Assembly: GCA_964445775.1 (NCBI GenBank)
Contig: CAYUMH010000004.1
Location: forward strand, 1 to 64,000
Origin: Terrimonas sp964445775
Lineage (GTDB): Bacteria > Bacteroidota > Bacteroidia > Chitinophagales > Chitinophagaceae
Reading direction: 5' to 3'
Length of the DNA: 64,000 nt
Below, piece after piece: positions 49,491-57,030 of the stretch. The position numbers and the translations under genes are program-made. The notes under the pieces were generated by a model. The model was given only the letters and a program-made list of their open reading frames with translations. It did no database searches and was not told where the DNA came from. Positions within the stretch are counted from its first letter, which is position 1, and every line of letters begins with the position of its first letter.

Positions 49491-50819
49491 ATGAAAACAT
49501 ACAGGAGTTTGTTGCTGATAGCTTTAATGGTAGTTACAGTAACCGCATGTAAAAAAAACAAGGACTCTAATACCAGTGAGTCGGATAAAATAAAAGACAC
49601 CACCATTGAGTATGCGCGGGAAATTTATTTATGGTACGATCAGATACCGGCATCTTTTAATGCGAGGAATTACAGCAACCCGGATGCTATTATGAAGGCG
49701 ATTAGAGCTTATAGTAGGGAAACAGGTTTTGCAACACCCGTTGACAGGTGGAGTTTTGCCGAAAGTAAAGCGGTATGGGATGACGTAAGTGGTGGTGTAG
49801 CTAAAGACTATGGTTTAAATGCCTTCTTTTATACGATGAACGATTTAAGGGTAAGGCTGGTTGAACCTAATTCACCTGCCGGCTTAGCTGGCATTAAAAG
49901 AGGCTGGCGGTTTACCAAGGTGAATAATATTACTGATATAACCACTGCAAGGGCCTCGGATTTAGAGCAAGCTATTTATCGCAGTAATACAGTGAATCTT
50001 ACCTTCCTGAAGCCGGATGGTGCTTCAGTCGATATTACACTCAATACAGCTGCTTACAACAGTAAGCCACTTTACCTTGACTCCGTTTACACAGTTGGGG
50101 CAAAAAAAGTAGGCTATATGGTTTACAATAGTTTTTTAGGGAATAAGGAGGAAACCTTAAATGGCTATCAAAGAATTATAAACAGGTTTACTGCTGCGAA
50201 TGTAGATGATGTAGTTATTGATTTACGTTATAACGGCGGGGGATATGTAGATCTGCAACAGACATTGGCGAATTACCTGGTGCCGACTGCCGGTAATGGA
50301 AATGTAATGATGAAGACACAGTATAATAACAAGTACTCGAGGTTTAATGAAACTACTAATTATGAAAAAAAGGGTACGTTGAATTTATCAAGGATATTTT
50401 TTATTGTCAGCAATAACACCGCTTCGGCAAGTGAGTTATTAATAAATAATTTAAAACCGTATATCAGTAATGTATATATCCTGGGGCCTTCAAAATCCTA
50501 TGGAAAACCGGTTGGATATGGACCAATAGAAGTTGGAAATGATTATATTTTTCCTGTTTCTTTTCGTAGTGTAAATAAAAACAATGAAGGCAATTATTTT
50601 GATGGTTTTGCCCTGAGCAACCAGGTATTAGACGGGCTTACTAAAGAGCTGGGTGATGTAGATGAACTGTGTTTAGCCAGTGCTTTAAAATATATAAATA
50701 CAGGTTCATTCAGGGTGAGAACTATTGAAGAACCGTTTACAGAAGTACCGCAGGTAATAAATGCGAATAAAAAACTGGATCATTCCTTTAAAGGGATGAT
50801 CAGCCCCAAAAGGTTTTAA
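49491..50819 (+). CDS. S41-family (C-terminal processing) peptidase, lipoprotein
   Basis: 442 residues. Lipobox VTAC with Cys at about 20, so membrane-anchored outside the cytoplasm. PDZ domain at about 110-180 (LRVRLVEPNSPAGLAGIKRG). The S41 core follows: VGYMVYNSFLG, DVVIDLRYNGGGYVDLQQTL, and the catalytic Ser312 in NNTASASELL with Lys339 in SYGKPVGYGP, giving the Ser/Lys dyad of CtpA/Tsp proteases. The preferred substrates are unknown; Bacteroidota carry many such lipoprotein S41 enzymes. The codon use is more AT-rich than in the neighbouring genes by eye. Monocistronic. Confidence 0.93.
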   Translation: MKTYRSLLLIALMVVTVTACKKNKDSNTSESDKIKDTTIEYAREIYLWYDQIPASFNARNYSNPDAIMKAIRAYSRETGFATPVDRWSFAESKAVWDDVSGGVAKDYGLNAFFYTMNDLRVRLVEPNSPAGLAGIKRGWRFTKVNNITDITTARASDLEQAIYRSNTVNLTFLKPDGASVDITLNTAAYNSKPLYLDSVYTVGAKKVGYMVYNSFLGNKEETLNGYQRIINRFTAANVDDVVIDLRYNGGGYVDLQQTLANYLVPTAGNGNVMMKTQYNNKYSRFNETTNYEKKGTLNLSRIFFIVSNNTASASELLINNLKPYISNVYILGPSKSYGKPVGYGPIEVGNDYIFPVSFRSVNKNNEGNYFDGFALSNQVLDGLTKELGDVDELCLASALKYINTGSFRVRTIEEPFTEVPQVINANKKLDHSFKGMISPKRF

Positions 50820-50837
50820 AAGTATTTACTATAATAT

Positions 50838-50876
50838 AAAACCCCGTTCCTTTTAGCTGGACGGGGTTTTTGCTTT
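50838..50876. terminator. intrinsic terminator shared by convergent genes
   Basis: AAAACCCCGT (50838-50847) pairs with ACGGGGTTTT (50861-50870), loop 13 nt, T-rich beyond. The stop codon of the minus-strand gene (50853-50855) falls inside the loop. Confidence 0.85.
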
Positions 50877-51104
50877 TTTACGGAACCAGCATTTTTTCTT
50901 TTGCTTTGTTTGTTTTTTGGTGGCAGCAGCACTGTCTTGCCCTGCCAGTTTTTTCTGATCAATCAACCTGGCATCTGCCCTGGCGGCATCCTCTTTTGCC
51001 TTAGGGTTTTCAATCGCTTTTTTTATGGTCTCGTTCTGCTGGGCATTTACCGTAGTAGCCACAGATAAACCCATGAAACACAGCAGGAAAATATATTTGT
51101 TCAT
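50853..51104 (-). CDS. small secreted lysine-rich protein, function unknown
   Basis: 83 residues. Signal peptide at 1-21 (MNKYIFLLCFMGLSVATTVNA) then a charged, alanine- and lysine-rich region (AKEDAARADARLIDQKKLAG) and a basic end KKQTKQKKKCWFRKKAKTPS. No domain is recognisable. The signal peptide and the exact use of the shared terminator argue that it is real. It may be a short envelope or nucleic-acid-binding peptide; that is a guess. Confidence 0.6.
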   Translation of the reverse strand: MNKYIFLLCFMGLSVATTVNAQQNETIKKAIENPKAKEDAARADARLIDQKKLAGQDSAAATKKQTKQKKKCWFRKKAKTPSS

Positions 51105-51207
51105 AGTTGTACCATTAAGGTGTTATAAAATTAACGCATTACCAAGAGGTAAAAAACGGGAAAAAGGTTTGTCGGGCTAAACAAAAGAAAATGTTAAGTG
51201 TAATAAA

Positions 51208-51345
51208 GGAGTAGTTAGGAAGTCAGAGAGTTAGGATAGTCAGAAAATTTGAAAGACAGAAAAAACGGAGCATTTACCAGTAACTGGCAAATCTTCAATC
51301 CTAAATCTTCAATCTTAAATCTTACATCCTAAATCCTATATTTCC
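51208..51345. repeat. composite element: 8-bp block (AAGTCAGA type) + centre + 7-bp block (AATCTTA type)
   Basis: 51210-51260 carries AAGTCAGA, GAGTTAGG, ATAGTCAG-type units in 8-bp phase. A short unique centre containing CCAGTTACTGG follows. 51287-51340 carries AATCTTC, AATCCTA, AATCTTC, AATCTTA, AATCTTA, CATCCTA, AATCCTA in exact 7-bp phase. Inverted, this is the same order as 38868-39008. Confidence 0.75.
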
Positions 51346-51378
51346 TGAACCGATTATCTTTACATAACAAACAACTGT

Positions 51379-52116
51379 ATGAAAGTAGATATACTGGCTA
51401 TAGGCGTACACCCCGATGATATTGAACTGGGCTGTGCCGGCACTATCATTAATGAAATAAAGAATGGTAAAACAGTGGCTATTGTTGACCTGACCCAGGG
51501 CGAACTGGGTACCCGTGGTACTGCCGAAACCCGTTTTACCGAGGCCGCAGAAGCGGCAAAGATCATGGGTGTGGTGGCCCGCGAAAATTTAAAAATGCGT
51601 GATGGCTTTTTTGCTAATGACGAAACGCATAAACTGCAACTGATACAGGCCATCCGCAAATACAGGCCCGAAATTGTACTGGGCAATATTTTAAATGACC
51701 GTCACCCCGATCATGGCCGTGCAGGTCACCTGATCAGTGATGCTTTCTTTTTATCAGGGCTGTCCAAAATTATTACCACCGATGAAGCTGGTAATGAACA
51801 GGAAAAATGGCGCCCTAAGTACTTTTTACAATATATACAGGACTGGTACCACGAGCCGGATATCCTGCTGGACATCAGTGATGTTTTTGAACAAAAAATG
51901 CAGGCAATACAAGCTTACACCACCCAGTTTCATACCAATACTGCCGGTGGGGAAGGTGCTCAAACCTATATTTCTACCCCCGATTTCCTGGAAAGTATCA
52001 TTGCCCGGGCCCGGATGTTAGGTAAAAGAATCGGGGTAAAATATGCCGAAGGCTTCCTGTCGGAAAAGAAAATCGGGATTAAAAGCCTGGATGCCTTGGT
52101 ATTACGCGAAACCTGA
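51379..52116 (+). CDS. bshB1: bacillithiol biosynthesis deacetylase BshB1
   Basis: 245 residues of the LmbE/PIG-L fold. The zinc site is made by AIGVHPDDIELGCAG (about 7-21, HPDD) and HPDHGRAGH (about 108-116), both intact. The motif TQGELGTRGTAETR (about 38-51) and the length identify the BshB1 subgroup, which removes acetyl from GlcNAc-malate in the path to bacillithiol, the low-molecular-weight thiol that replaces glutathione in many Bacteroidota and Firmicutes. BshA and BshC are not in this window. Monocistronic. Confidence 0.93.
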   Translation: MKVDILAIGVHPDDIELGCAGTIINEIKNGKTVAIVDLTQGELGTRGTAETRFTEAAEAAKIMGVVARENLKMRDGFFANDETHKLQLIQAIRKYRPEIVLGNILNDRHPDHGRAGHLISDAFFLSGLSKIITTDEAGNEQEKWRPKYFLQYIQDWYHEPDILLDISDVFEQKMQAIQAYTTQFHTNTAGGEGAQTYISTPDFLESIIARARMLGKRIGVKYAEGFLSEKKIGIKSLDALVLRET

Positions 52117-52225
52117 CATTTTGCGGAACAAAGGTTCGTGTTTACAGAATTTGTTAAATAAATAGCACAATTGCCATTTATTAGTAAAACATTCTCTTTG
52201 AATAAATTAGATAGCTATTATTTAG

Positions 52226-52233
52226 TACCTTTG
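52226..52233 (+). promoter_or_regulatory. -7 promoter box (TACCTTTG) for the desaturase
   Basis: TACCTTTG matches TAnnTTTG; TTTG at 52197-52200 lies 25 nt upstream, longer than usual. Leader about 25 nt. Confidence 0.5.
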
Positions 52234-52262
52234 GGTATTAGTTAAAGCATAATTTCTCACAA

Positions 52263-53327
52263 ATGGCAAATCCAAGGTTCCCAAAAATTAAAGTATCCTT
52301 TCATAACGAATTAAAAAACCGCATTAGCGATTACTTTCAACAGAAAGGAAAATCAATGACCGGTAATTCGCAACTGTTTTTTAAAGCAGCAATATTACTA
52401 CTAACCTTTATCGGGTTATACATACATTTAGTGTTTTTTACACCGGCTACCGTCTGGGCAGTTTTAGAAAGTGTAGCAATGGGTTTAACCATAGCCGCTT
52501 TGGGCTTTAATGTAATGCACGATGGTGCACACGGCAGTTTTAGCAAATACAAATGGGTTAACCAGGCAGCGTCAAACGTGGCTAACTTTTTAGGGGCCAG
52601 CCAGCACATGTGGCGAACCAAACACAATGTAATACACCATACTTATACCAATATTCATGGTGTGGATGATGATATTGAAGCACGTCCTTTATTGCGTTTA
52701 TGCGATGAACAACCACATTACAAAATTCACAAATACCAGCACTACTATTTCCCTGCTGCTTATTCTTTGTTATACATCTGGTGGGTATTTTTTACCGACT
52801 ACAAAAAATACTTCTCTCTGAAAATCGGAGAAATGCCATTGAAAAAAATGACCCCTTCCGAGCATTTCTTCTTCTGGTTTTATAAAGCCTGTCACGCCGT
52901 AATTTTTATTGTGTTACCCATCATCTTTGTAGGGCCAATAGCCTGGTTAATCGGTTTTTTAATCATGGGTATTACTGCAGGGTTTGTTTTAAGTATTGTG
53001 TTCCAGTTAGCACATACGGTAGAGCATACGCATTTTCCTGCTCCAAACGAAAATGGTGCAATGGATGATGAGTGGGCTATTCACCAATTAAAAACTACCG
53101 CTAATTTTGCTACCAATAACAAACTGGTTAGCTGGTTTGTGGGTGGTTTAAACTTCCAGGTAGAGCACCATTTGTTCCCTAAAATCTCGCATATCCACTA
53201 TCCTGCCATCAGCAAGATCATTAAAAAGGCCTGCCAGGATTATGGTATCCAGTACATAGAATATGCTAATGTGCGTTATGCCGTTGCATCGCATGTTGCT
53301 TTCTTAAAACAAATGAGTAAAAAATAA
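52263..53327 (+). CDS. membrane fatty acid desaturase (acyl-CoA/front-end type)
   Basis: 354 residues with four or more membrane helices. Three histidine boxes for the di-iron site are present: HDGAH (86-90), HNVIHH (121-126) and QVEHH (299-303). The Gln in the third box is the mark of front-end and linoleoyl-CoA-type desaturases. It inserts a cis double bond in fatty acyl chains at the membrane, using ferredoxin- or cytochrome-type electrons, for lipid fluidity. No fused cytochrome b5 domain is present. Own promoter and terminator, so it may respond to temperature as in other bacteria, which is inference. Confidence 0.94.
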   Translation: MANPRFPKIKVSFHNELKNRISDYFQQKGKSMTGNSQLFFKAAILLLTFIGLYIHLVFFTPATVWAVLESVAMGLTIAALGFNVMHDGAHGSFSKYKWVNQAASNVANFLGASQHMWRTKHNVIHHTYTNIHGVDDDIEARPLLRLCDEQPHYKIHKYQHYYFPAAYSLLYIWWVFFTDYKKYFSLKIGEMPLKKMTPSEHFFFWFYKACHAVIFIVLPIIFVGPIAWLIGFLIMGITAGFVLSIVFQLAHTVEHTHFPAPNENGAMDDEWAIHQLKTTANFATNNKLVSWFVGGLNFQVEHHLFPKISHIHYPAISKIIKKACQDYGIQYIEYANVRYAVASHVAFLKQMSKK

Positions 53328-53351
53328 TTTATAAGACTTTTTAGATATTGG

Positions 53352-53379
53352 AGGTTCTGCAGATGCAGGACCTTTTTTT
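53352..53379 (+). terminator. intrinsic terminator of the desaturase gene
   Basis: AGGTTCTGCA pairs with TGCAGGACCT (one G-U), followed by T7. Confidence 0.85.
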
Positions 53380-53391
53380 ATACCCTATCGT

Positions 53392-53519
53392 CAATGGACA
53401 ATTGAAAATGGACAGCTGACAATTCACTACTCACTATTCACAATACATCCTCCTTATTGATTGTTGCAACTTCTTGAACATTTAACCTTTGAACTTCTTG
53501 AACCTTTCCCCGCATTAGC
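53392..53519. repeat. 7-bp phased array (GGACAAT / TTCACTA / TTGAACC blocks)
   Basis: GTCAATG, GACAATT, GAAAATG, GACAGCT, GACAATT, then CACTACT, CACTATT-type units; after about 30 bp, CTTCTTGAAC and TTTGAACTTC units. Same block order as the TTGACAR/TTCATAA arrays at 16753 and 23595. Confidence 0.7.
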
Positions 53520-53557
53520 TAATTGTTAAAAGCGGCCATCACTATTTAAATTGTTAG

Positions 53558-53565
53558 TATTTTTG
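53558..53565 (+). promoter_or_regulatory. -7 promoter box (TATTTTTG) for aguB
   Basis: TATTTTTG matches TAnnTTTG, 20 nt before the ATG at 53586. Confidence 0.55.
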
Positions 53566-53585
53566 CACCTCAAATAGCGAAAAAT

Positions 53586-54461
53586 ATGGCAAAAGTTAAA
53601 GTTGGTACCGTACAGATGAGTTGTACTGCTGATAAGGAAGAAAACCTGCAAAAAGCAATTGTAAAAATAAGGGAGGCTGCTGCCAAAGGTGCACAGATCG
53701 TTTGCCTGCAGGAGTTGTTTACTTCTTTATACTTCTGTGATGTGGAAGATTATGACAATTTTAAACTGGCCGAAGCTATTCCCGGTGCTTCTACCGATGC
53801 ATTAAGCGCAGTGGCAAAAGAACTGGGTGTGGTAGTGATTGCCTCTTTGTTTGAAAAAAGAACAGAAGGTTTATACCATAATACCACAGCTGTATTGGAT
53901 GCTGACGGTACTTATTTAGGTAAATACCGTAAAATGCATATCCCGGATGACCCGGCTTATTACGAAAAATTCTATTTTACGCCCGGCGACCTGGGCTATA
54001 AAGTGTTTAAAACCAAATTTGCTACCATTGGTATCCTGATCTGCTGGGACCAGTGGTATCCGGAGGCATCAAGGATTACGGCTTTAATGGGAGCAGAGAT
54101 CTTATTCTATCCCACCGCTATTGGTTGGGCTACCAGCCAGGATGATACGACCAATACCGAGCAGTACAATGCCTGGCAGACTATCCAGCGCAGCCATTCA
54201 GTAGCCAATGGCCTGCATGTGGTAAGCGTAAACCGTGTGGGTTTTGAGCAGGATGGCGCCATGAAATTCTGGGGCGGTTCTTTTATTGCCAATCCTTTCG
54301 GATCCATTATTTATAAAGCCTCACATGAAGAAGAAGAAGTGCATGTGGAAGAACTTGACCTGGCACTTACTGACAAATACCGTACGCACTGGCCTTTCCT
54401 GCGCGACAGGCGTATTGACTCTTACCAGCCGATTACGAAAAGGTATATTGATGAGGATTAG
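53586..54461 (+). CDS. aguB: N-carbamoylputrescine amidohydrolase
   Basis: 291 residues of the nitrilase superfamily. Catalytic triad Glu43 (CLQELFTSLYF), Lys116 (KYRKMHIPDDP) and Cys153 (GILICWDQWYPEASR). The LYFCDVEDYDNF loop and the length are those of N-carbamoylputrescine amidase, which makes putrescine, CO2 and ammonia. The next metabolic partner, agmatine deiminase (aguA), lies downstream in the same direction, but a four-helix-bundle gene and octamer arrays split the pair. Strong promoter just upstream. Confidence 0.95.
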   Translation: MAKVKVGTVQMSCTADKEENLQKAIVKIREAAAKGAQIVCLQELFTSLYFCDVEDYDNFKLAEAIPGASTDALSAVAKELGVVVIASLFEKRTEGLYHNTTAVLDADGTYLGKYRKMHIPDDPAYYEKFYFTPGDLGYKVFKTKFATIGILICWDQWYPEASRITALMGAEILFYPTAIGWATSQDDTTNTEQYNAWQTIQRSHSVANGLHVVSVNRVGFEQDGAMKFWGGSFIANPFGSIIYKASHEEEEVHVEELDLALTDKYRTHWPFLRDRRIDSYQPITKRYIDED

Positions 54462-54467
54462 GGGAGG

Positions 54468-54531
54468 GAAAGTCAGGAAGTTAGAAAGTCCGAAAGACGG
54501 GAAGACCGAAAGCCGAGAGGGTAGAGGTAAG
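54468..54531. repeat. 8-bp phased array (GAAAGTCC family), left of the four-helix-bundle gene
   Basis: Eight units: GAAAGTCA, GGAAGTTA, GAAAGTCC, GAAAGACG, GGAAGACC, GAAAGCCG, AGAGGGTA, GAGGTAAG. It starts 6 bp after the aguB stop. AAGTCAGGAAGT (54470-54481) is the exact reverse complement of 54987-54998 in the right-hand array. Confidence 0.85.
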
Positions 54532-54583
54532 TGCGAAGAAGTATTATGCTAACACTATGATTTAATTACCAAATAAAGTCACT

Positions 54584-54937
54584 ATGGCTTTTAAGTTTGA
54601 AAACCTCGTTGTTTGGCAAAAAGCTATCGATCTTTCTGCATCAGTGTATAATTTAACCAGGACTTTCCCAACTGAAGAAAGGTTTGTATTATCCAGCCAG
54701 ATTCAACGTGCAGCGGATTCTGTTTCTCTTAATATTGCTGAAGGCTCAACCGGACAGACAATACCCGAGTTTAAACGTTTCTTGAGTATTGCGCTCCGTT
54801 CCAATATTGAAGTTGTTGGATGCTTATGGTTAGCCAAAAAGAGAAAAATTATTAGTGATCACGATTTTGGCAAAATTTATAAAGCCTGCGAAGAGATATT
54901 AGTGATGGTCAATAGCTTAAAGAATGCACTAAAATAA
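54584..54937 (+). CDS. four-helix-bundle protein (23S rRNA intervening-sequence/S23 family, Avd-like)
   Basis: 117 residues with the family pattern FENLVVWQKAIDLSASVYNL (helix 1), FVLSSQIQRAADSVSLNIAE (helix 2), then GSTGQTIPEFKRFLSIALRS (helix 3) and a fourth helix EEILVMVNSLKNALK. Members occur inside intervening sequences of 23S rRNA in Leptospira and Coxiella, and the Avd protein of diversity-generating retroelements has the same fold; no biochemical function is proven for the free form. Here it sits between aguB and aguA, not in rRNA, and no reverse transcriptase is near. Both sides carry 8-bp arrays in inverted orientation, so it looks like the gene of an inserted element. Own start ATG with no Shine-Dalgarno. 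Confidence 0.92.
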   Translation: MAFKFENLVVWQKAIDLSASVYNLTRTFPTEERFVLSSQIQRAADSVSLNIAEGSTGQTIPEFKRFLSIALRSNIEVVGCLWLAKKRKIISDHDFGKIYKACEEILVMVNSLKNALK

Positions 54938-54971
54938 AACCTTAACAAAAAAAATGATTACCCAATAACAG

Positions 54972-55043
54972 GTTCTTTTCTTCCGGACTTCCTGACTTAC
55001 TGTCTTTCTGACTTTTAATTCAACGACCTTCGGACTTTCAGTC
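54972..55043. repeat. 8-bp phased array (GGACTTTC family), right of the four-helix-bundle gene
   Basis: CTTCCGGA, CTTCCTGA, CTTACTGT, CTTTCTGA in 8-bp phase, then TTTAATTC and CTTCGGAC, TTTCAGTC units. Inverted relative to 54468-54531. It and its preceding segment are repeated about 108 bp further on. Confidence 0.85.
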
Positions 55044-55061
55044 TTTTTTAAAAAACAAAAA

Positions 55062-56204
55062 ATGATTTTCAATAACAAATACTTTTCTTCCGGACTTTCT
55101 GACTCAATGTCTTCCGGACCTTTCAACCCCTTAACCTCTGGCCCTTCCAGCTTCCTGGCACCCGGCCAAAAACCCAAAGACCTGGGTTATTTTTTCCCGG
55201 CCGAATGGGCGCCGCATGAAGCCACCTGGTTAAGCTGGCCACATAAGGAAGCCAGCTGGCCCGACAAACTGGATGTTATTTACCCTTATTACGCACAGTT
55301 TGTAAAAGAACTAACCCGGGGTGAATTAGTAAGAATAAATGTAGTGGATGAAGCCATGCAGGCCGCTGCCACAGCCCACCTGGTAAAAGCCGGTGTTGAC
55401 CTGCAAAAAGTACAGTTCTTTATTCATCCTACCAATGATGCCTGGTGCCGTGATCATGGTCCTGCTTTTTTAATAAACCCGACAGCAGTGCATAAAAAAA
55501 TGATTGTTGACTGGGGTTATAATGCCTGGGGTAATAAGTACCCCCCGTTTGATCTGGATGATAATATACCTACCCGTATTGGCGAAGCGTTTAAGTTGCC
55601 GGTGGTGTACCCGGCTATTGTTATGGAAGGTGGCTCAGTGGAGTTTAACGGGGCCGGCACCATCCTCACGTCTACAGCCTGTTTATTAAACCCTAACCGT
55701 AACCCGCATTTAAATCAGCAGGAAATAGAAACTTATTTACAGGATTATTACGGTGTGTCGCAGATATTGTGGGTAGATGAAGGTATTGTAGGTGATGACA
55801 CTGACGGGCATATAGATGATACGGTTCGTTTTGTAAATGAAGACACCGTACTGACCGTGATAGAAGAGAACAAACAGGATGAGAACTATGAGCTGCTACA
55901 GCATAACCTGAAACAATTGCAGCAAATGCGTTTGTTAAACGGTAAACAATTAAACATAGTGGAGTTGCCAATGCCCGATGCCGTAATATGGGAAGACCAG
56001 CGTTTGCCGGCTTCCTATGCAAATTTTTATATAGCTAACAAATCGGTTATTGTACCTACTTATCGTTGCGATAAGGATGATAAGGCTTTACAGATCATTC
56101 AATCCGCATTTCCTGATCGGGAGGTGGTAGGTATTGATTCTACAGAAATAATCTGGGGCCTGGGTAGTTTTCACTGCCTGAGCCAGCAGGAGCCTGCCGT
56201 ATAA
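55062..56204 (+). CDS. aguA: agmatine deiminase
   Basis: 380 residues, penta-beta-propeller guanidine deiminase. Conserved parts: FFPAEWAPHEATWLSWPH (about 43-60), NDAWCRDHGPAF (about 126-137), MEGGSVEFNGAGT (about 190), DGHIDDTVRF (about 248-257) and the catalytic Cys in GLGSFHCLSQQEP near the end. It converts agmatine to N-carbamoylputrescine and ammonia, the substrate of AguB. The first 35 residues (FSSGLSDSMSSGPFNPLTSG and on) are encoded by 8-bp repeat sequence and match nothing in the family. An in-frame ATG at 55107 is an alternative start, also inside the array; no other ATG precedes the conserved KPKDLGYFFPAEW, so a repeat-derived N-terminus or a non-ATG start is likely. Confidence 0.93.
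   Translation: MIFNNKYFSSGLSDSMSSGPFNPLTSGPSSFLAPGQKPKDLGYFFPAEWAPHEATWLSWPHKEASWPDKLDVIYPYYAQFVKELTRGELVRINVVDEAMQAAATAHLVKAGVDLQKVQFFIHPTNDAWCRDHGPAFLINPTAVHKKMIVDWGYNAWGNKYPPFDLDDNIPTRIGEAFKLPVVYPAIVMEGGSVEFNGAGTILTSTACLLNPNRNPHLNQQEIETYLQDYYGVSQILWVDEGIVGDDTDGHIDDTVRFVNEDTVLTVIEENKQDENYELLQHNLKQLQQMRLLNGKQLNIVELPMPDAVIWEDQRLPASYANFYIANKSVIVPTYRCDKDDKALQIIQSAFPDREVVGIDSTEIIWGLGSFHCLSQQEPAV
55084..55166. repeat. 8-bp phased array overlapping the 5' end of aguA
   Basis: CTTCCGGA, CTTTCTGA, CTCAATGT, CTTCCGGA, then CTTTCAAC, CCTTAACC, TCTGGCCC-type units decaying toward the conserved coding region. CTTTTCTTCCGGAC (with preceding AATAACA) repeats the sequence of 54965-54988. Confidence 0.75.
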
Positions 56205-56244
56205 GCCGGGTAAATAATTTTTATAATTAGCAGATGCTGCACTG

Positions 56245-56913
56245 TTATTGTTTATGTTCACATATCAGTAATTGTGTAGCATTTTCTATATCGGTAATAA
56301 AATGTTTCAGTACGGTGAAATGATCGGACAGGTAAGCATTAAATTCGGCTGCACTCCATTCTCTTACATGGCACTCGTTATACGCCGGGCCATAATGATA
56401 TTTTCCTGTTGTTAAGATCCTTTCGGGGGTACTGATAAACAGTAGTTTAAAATCAATTGCTTTAAGGGTATGTATTAACTGGTCGGGGTCAACAATATGT
56501 TCAATCACATCGGCGCAGATAATGATATCGGTTTGTTTGGGTAAGCTGCCCGGTTCCATAATATCTACCCATTGATGATCGGGATATGTTTGAATAAGAA
56601 AATCGTAGGTTGGCTTAACCTCGGCCCCGATAGTATGTTTATCCGGAAACTGTTGTAATAGTTTGTAACCTGAGCCGCAGCCAATATCCAGGATATTGGT
56701 GTAGTTGTATTTATCTGCATATAGCCTGGCTATTTCATATACTTCTTTCTGGTATTCATCCGTAAGGGCCGTATCATCATAGTGAGGAACGGACTTTCTG
56801 TGGACATAACCCCGTTTAATATGGTACCTGCCTGGTTGAAAGATGGACCGCCATTCCCCGGCAATATATTCGGCAGCAATAACAAATTTGTTGGCAATTT
56901 TTTTTAACGGCAT
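56245..56913 (-). CDS. class I SAM-dependent methyltransferase
   Basis: 222 residues from the ATG at 56913 (MPLKKIANKFVIAAEYIAGE); upstream frame lacks an ATG. SAM-binding motif I ILDIGCGSGYKLLQQF (about 77-92), acidic end of strand 2 GAEVKPTYDF, motif for strand 4 DIIICADVIEHIVDPDQLIH (about 130-149). The C-terminal HVREWSAAEFNAYLSDHFTV is typical of UbiG-like methyltransferases. The N-terminal WRSIFQPGRYHIKRGYVHRK is basic. The substrate is unknown. The gene converges with aguA and is divergent from the agmatinase-family gene. Confidence 0.9.
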   Translation of the reverse strand: MPLKKIANKFVIAAEYIAGEWRSIFQPGRYHIKRGYVHRKSVPHYDDTALTDEYQKEVYEIARLYADKYNYTNILDIGCGSGYKLLQQFPDKHTIGAEVKPTYDFLIQTYPDHQWVDIMEPGSLPKQTDIIICADVIEHIVDPDQLIHTLKAIDFKLLFISTPERILTTGKYHYGPAYNECHVREWSAAEFNAYLSDHFTVLKHFITDIENATQLLICEHKQ

Positions 56914-56961
56914 ATTGATGATACTGAGTTTCAAAAGTAGGGTATTGTGTGTTTACGGGCA

Positions 56962-57030
56962 GGGATAGCAGCGGAAATACTTTTGTGAGGAACGAACAAA
57001 AGATTGCAGCGAATAGCCCGGCGCTTGTAT
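56962..57030 (+). ncRNA. candidate structured RNA or repeat element in a 346-bp spacer
   Basis: Within the spacer 56914-57259, GGGATAGCAGCGG, a hairpin CTTTTGT (56980-56986)/ACAAAAG (56996-57002) with loop GAGGAACGA, then ATTGCAGCGAATAGCCC form a roughly symmetric fold with outer GGG/CCC. AGCCCGG occurs twice just after (57016-57037). I recall similar GCAGCG...AGCCC spacers in other Bacteroidota but know no named family. The remaining spacer shows TAACTTGC (one base from the -7 box) 20-30 nt before the arginase-family ATG. Confidence 0.35.

Noticed and set aside
54584..54937. Four-helix-bundle gene considered as the Avd of a diversity-generating retroelement
   Set aside because: No reverse transcriptase, template repeat or variable C-type lectin target is found in the window.
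53392..55166. Repeat arrays considered as CRISPR
   Set aside because: Units are 7-8 bp without 25-40 bp spacers, units are degenerate, and no cas gene is present.
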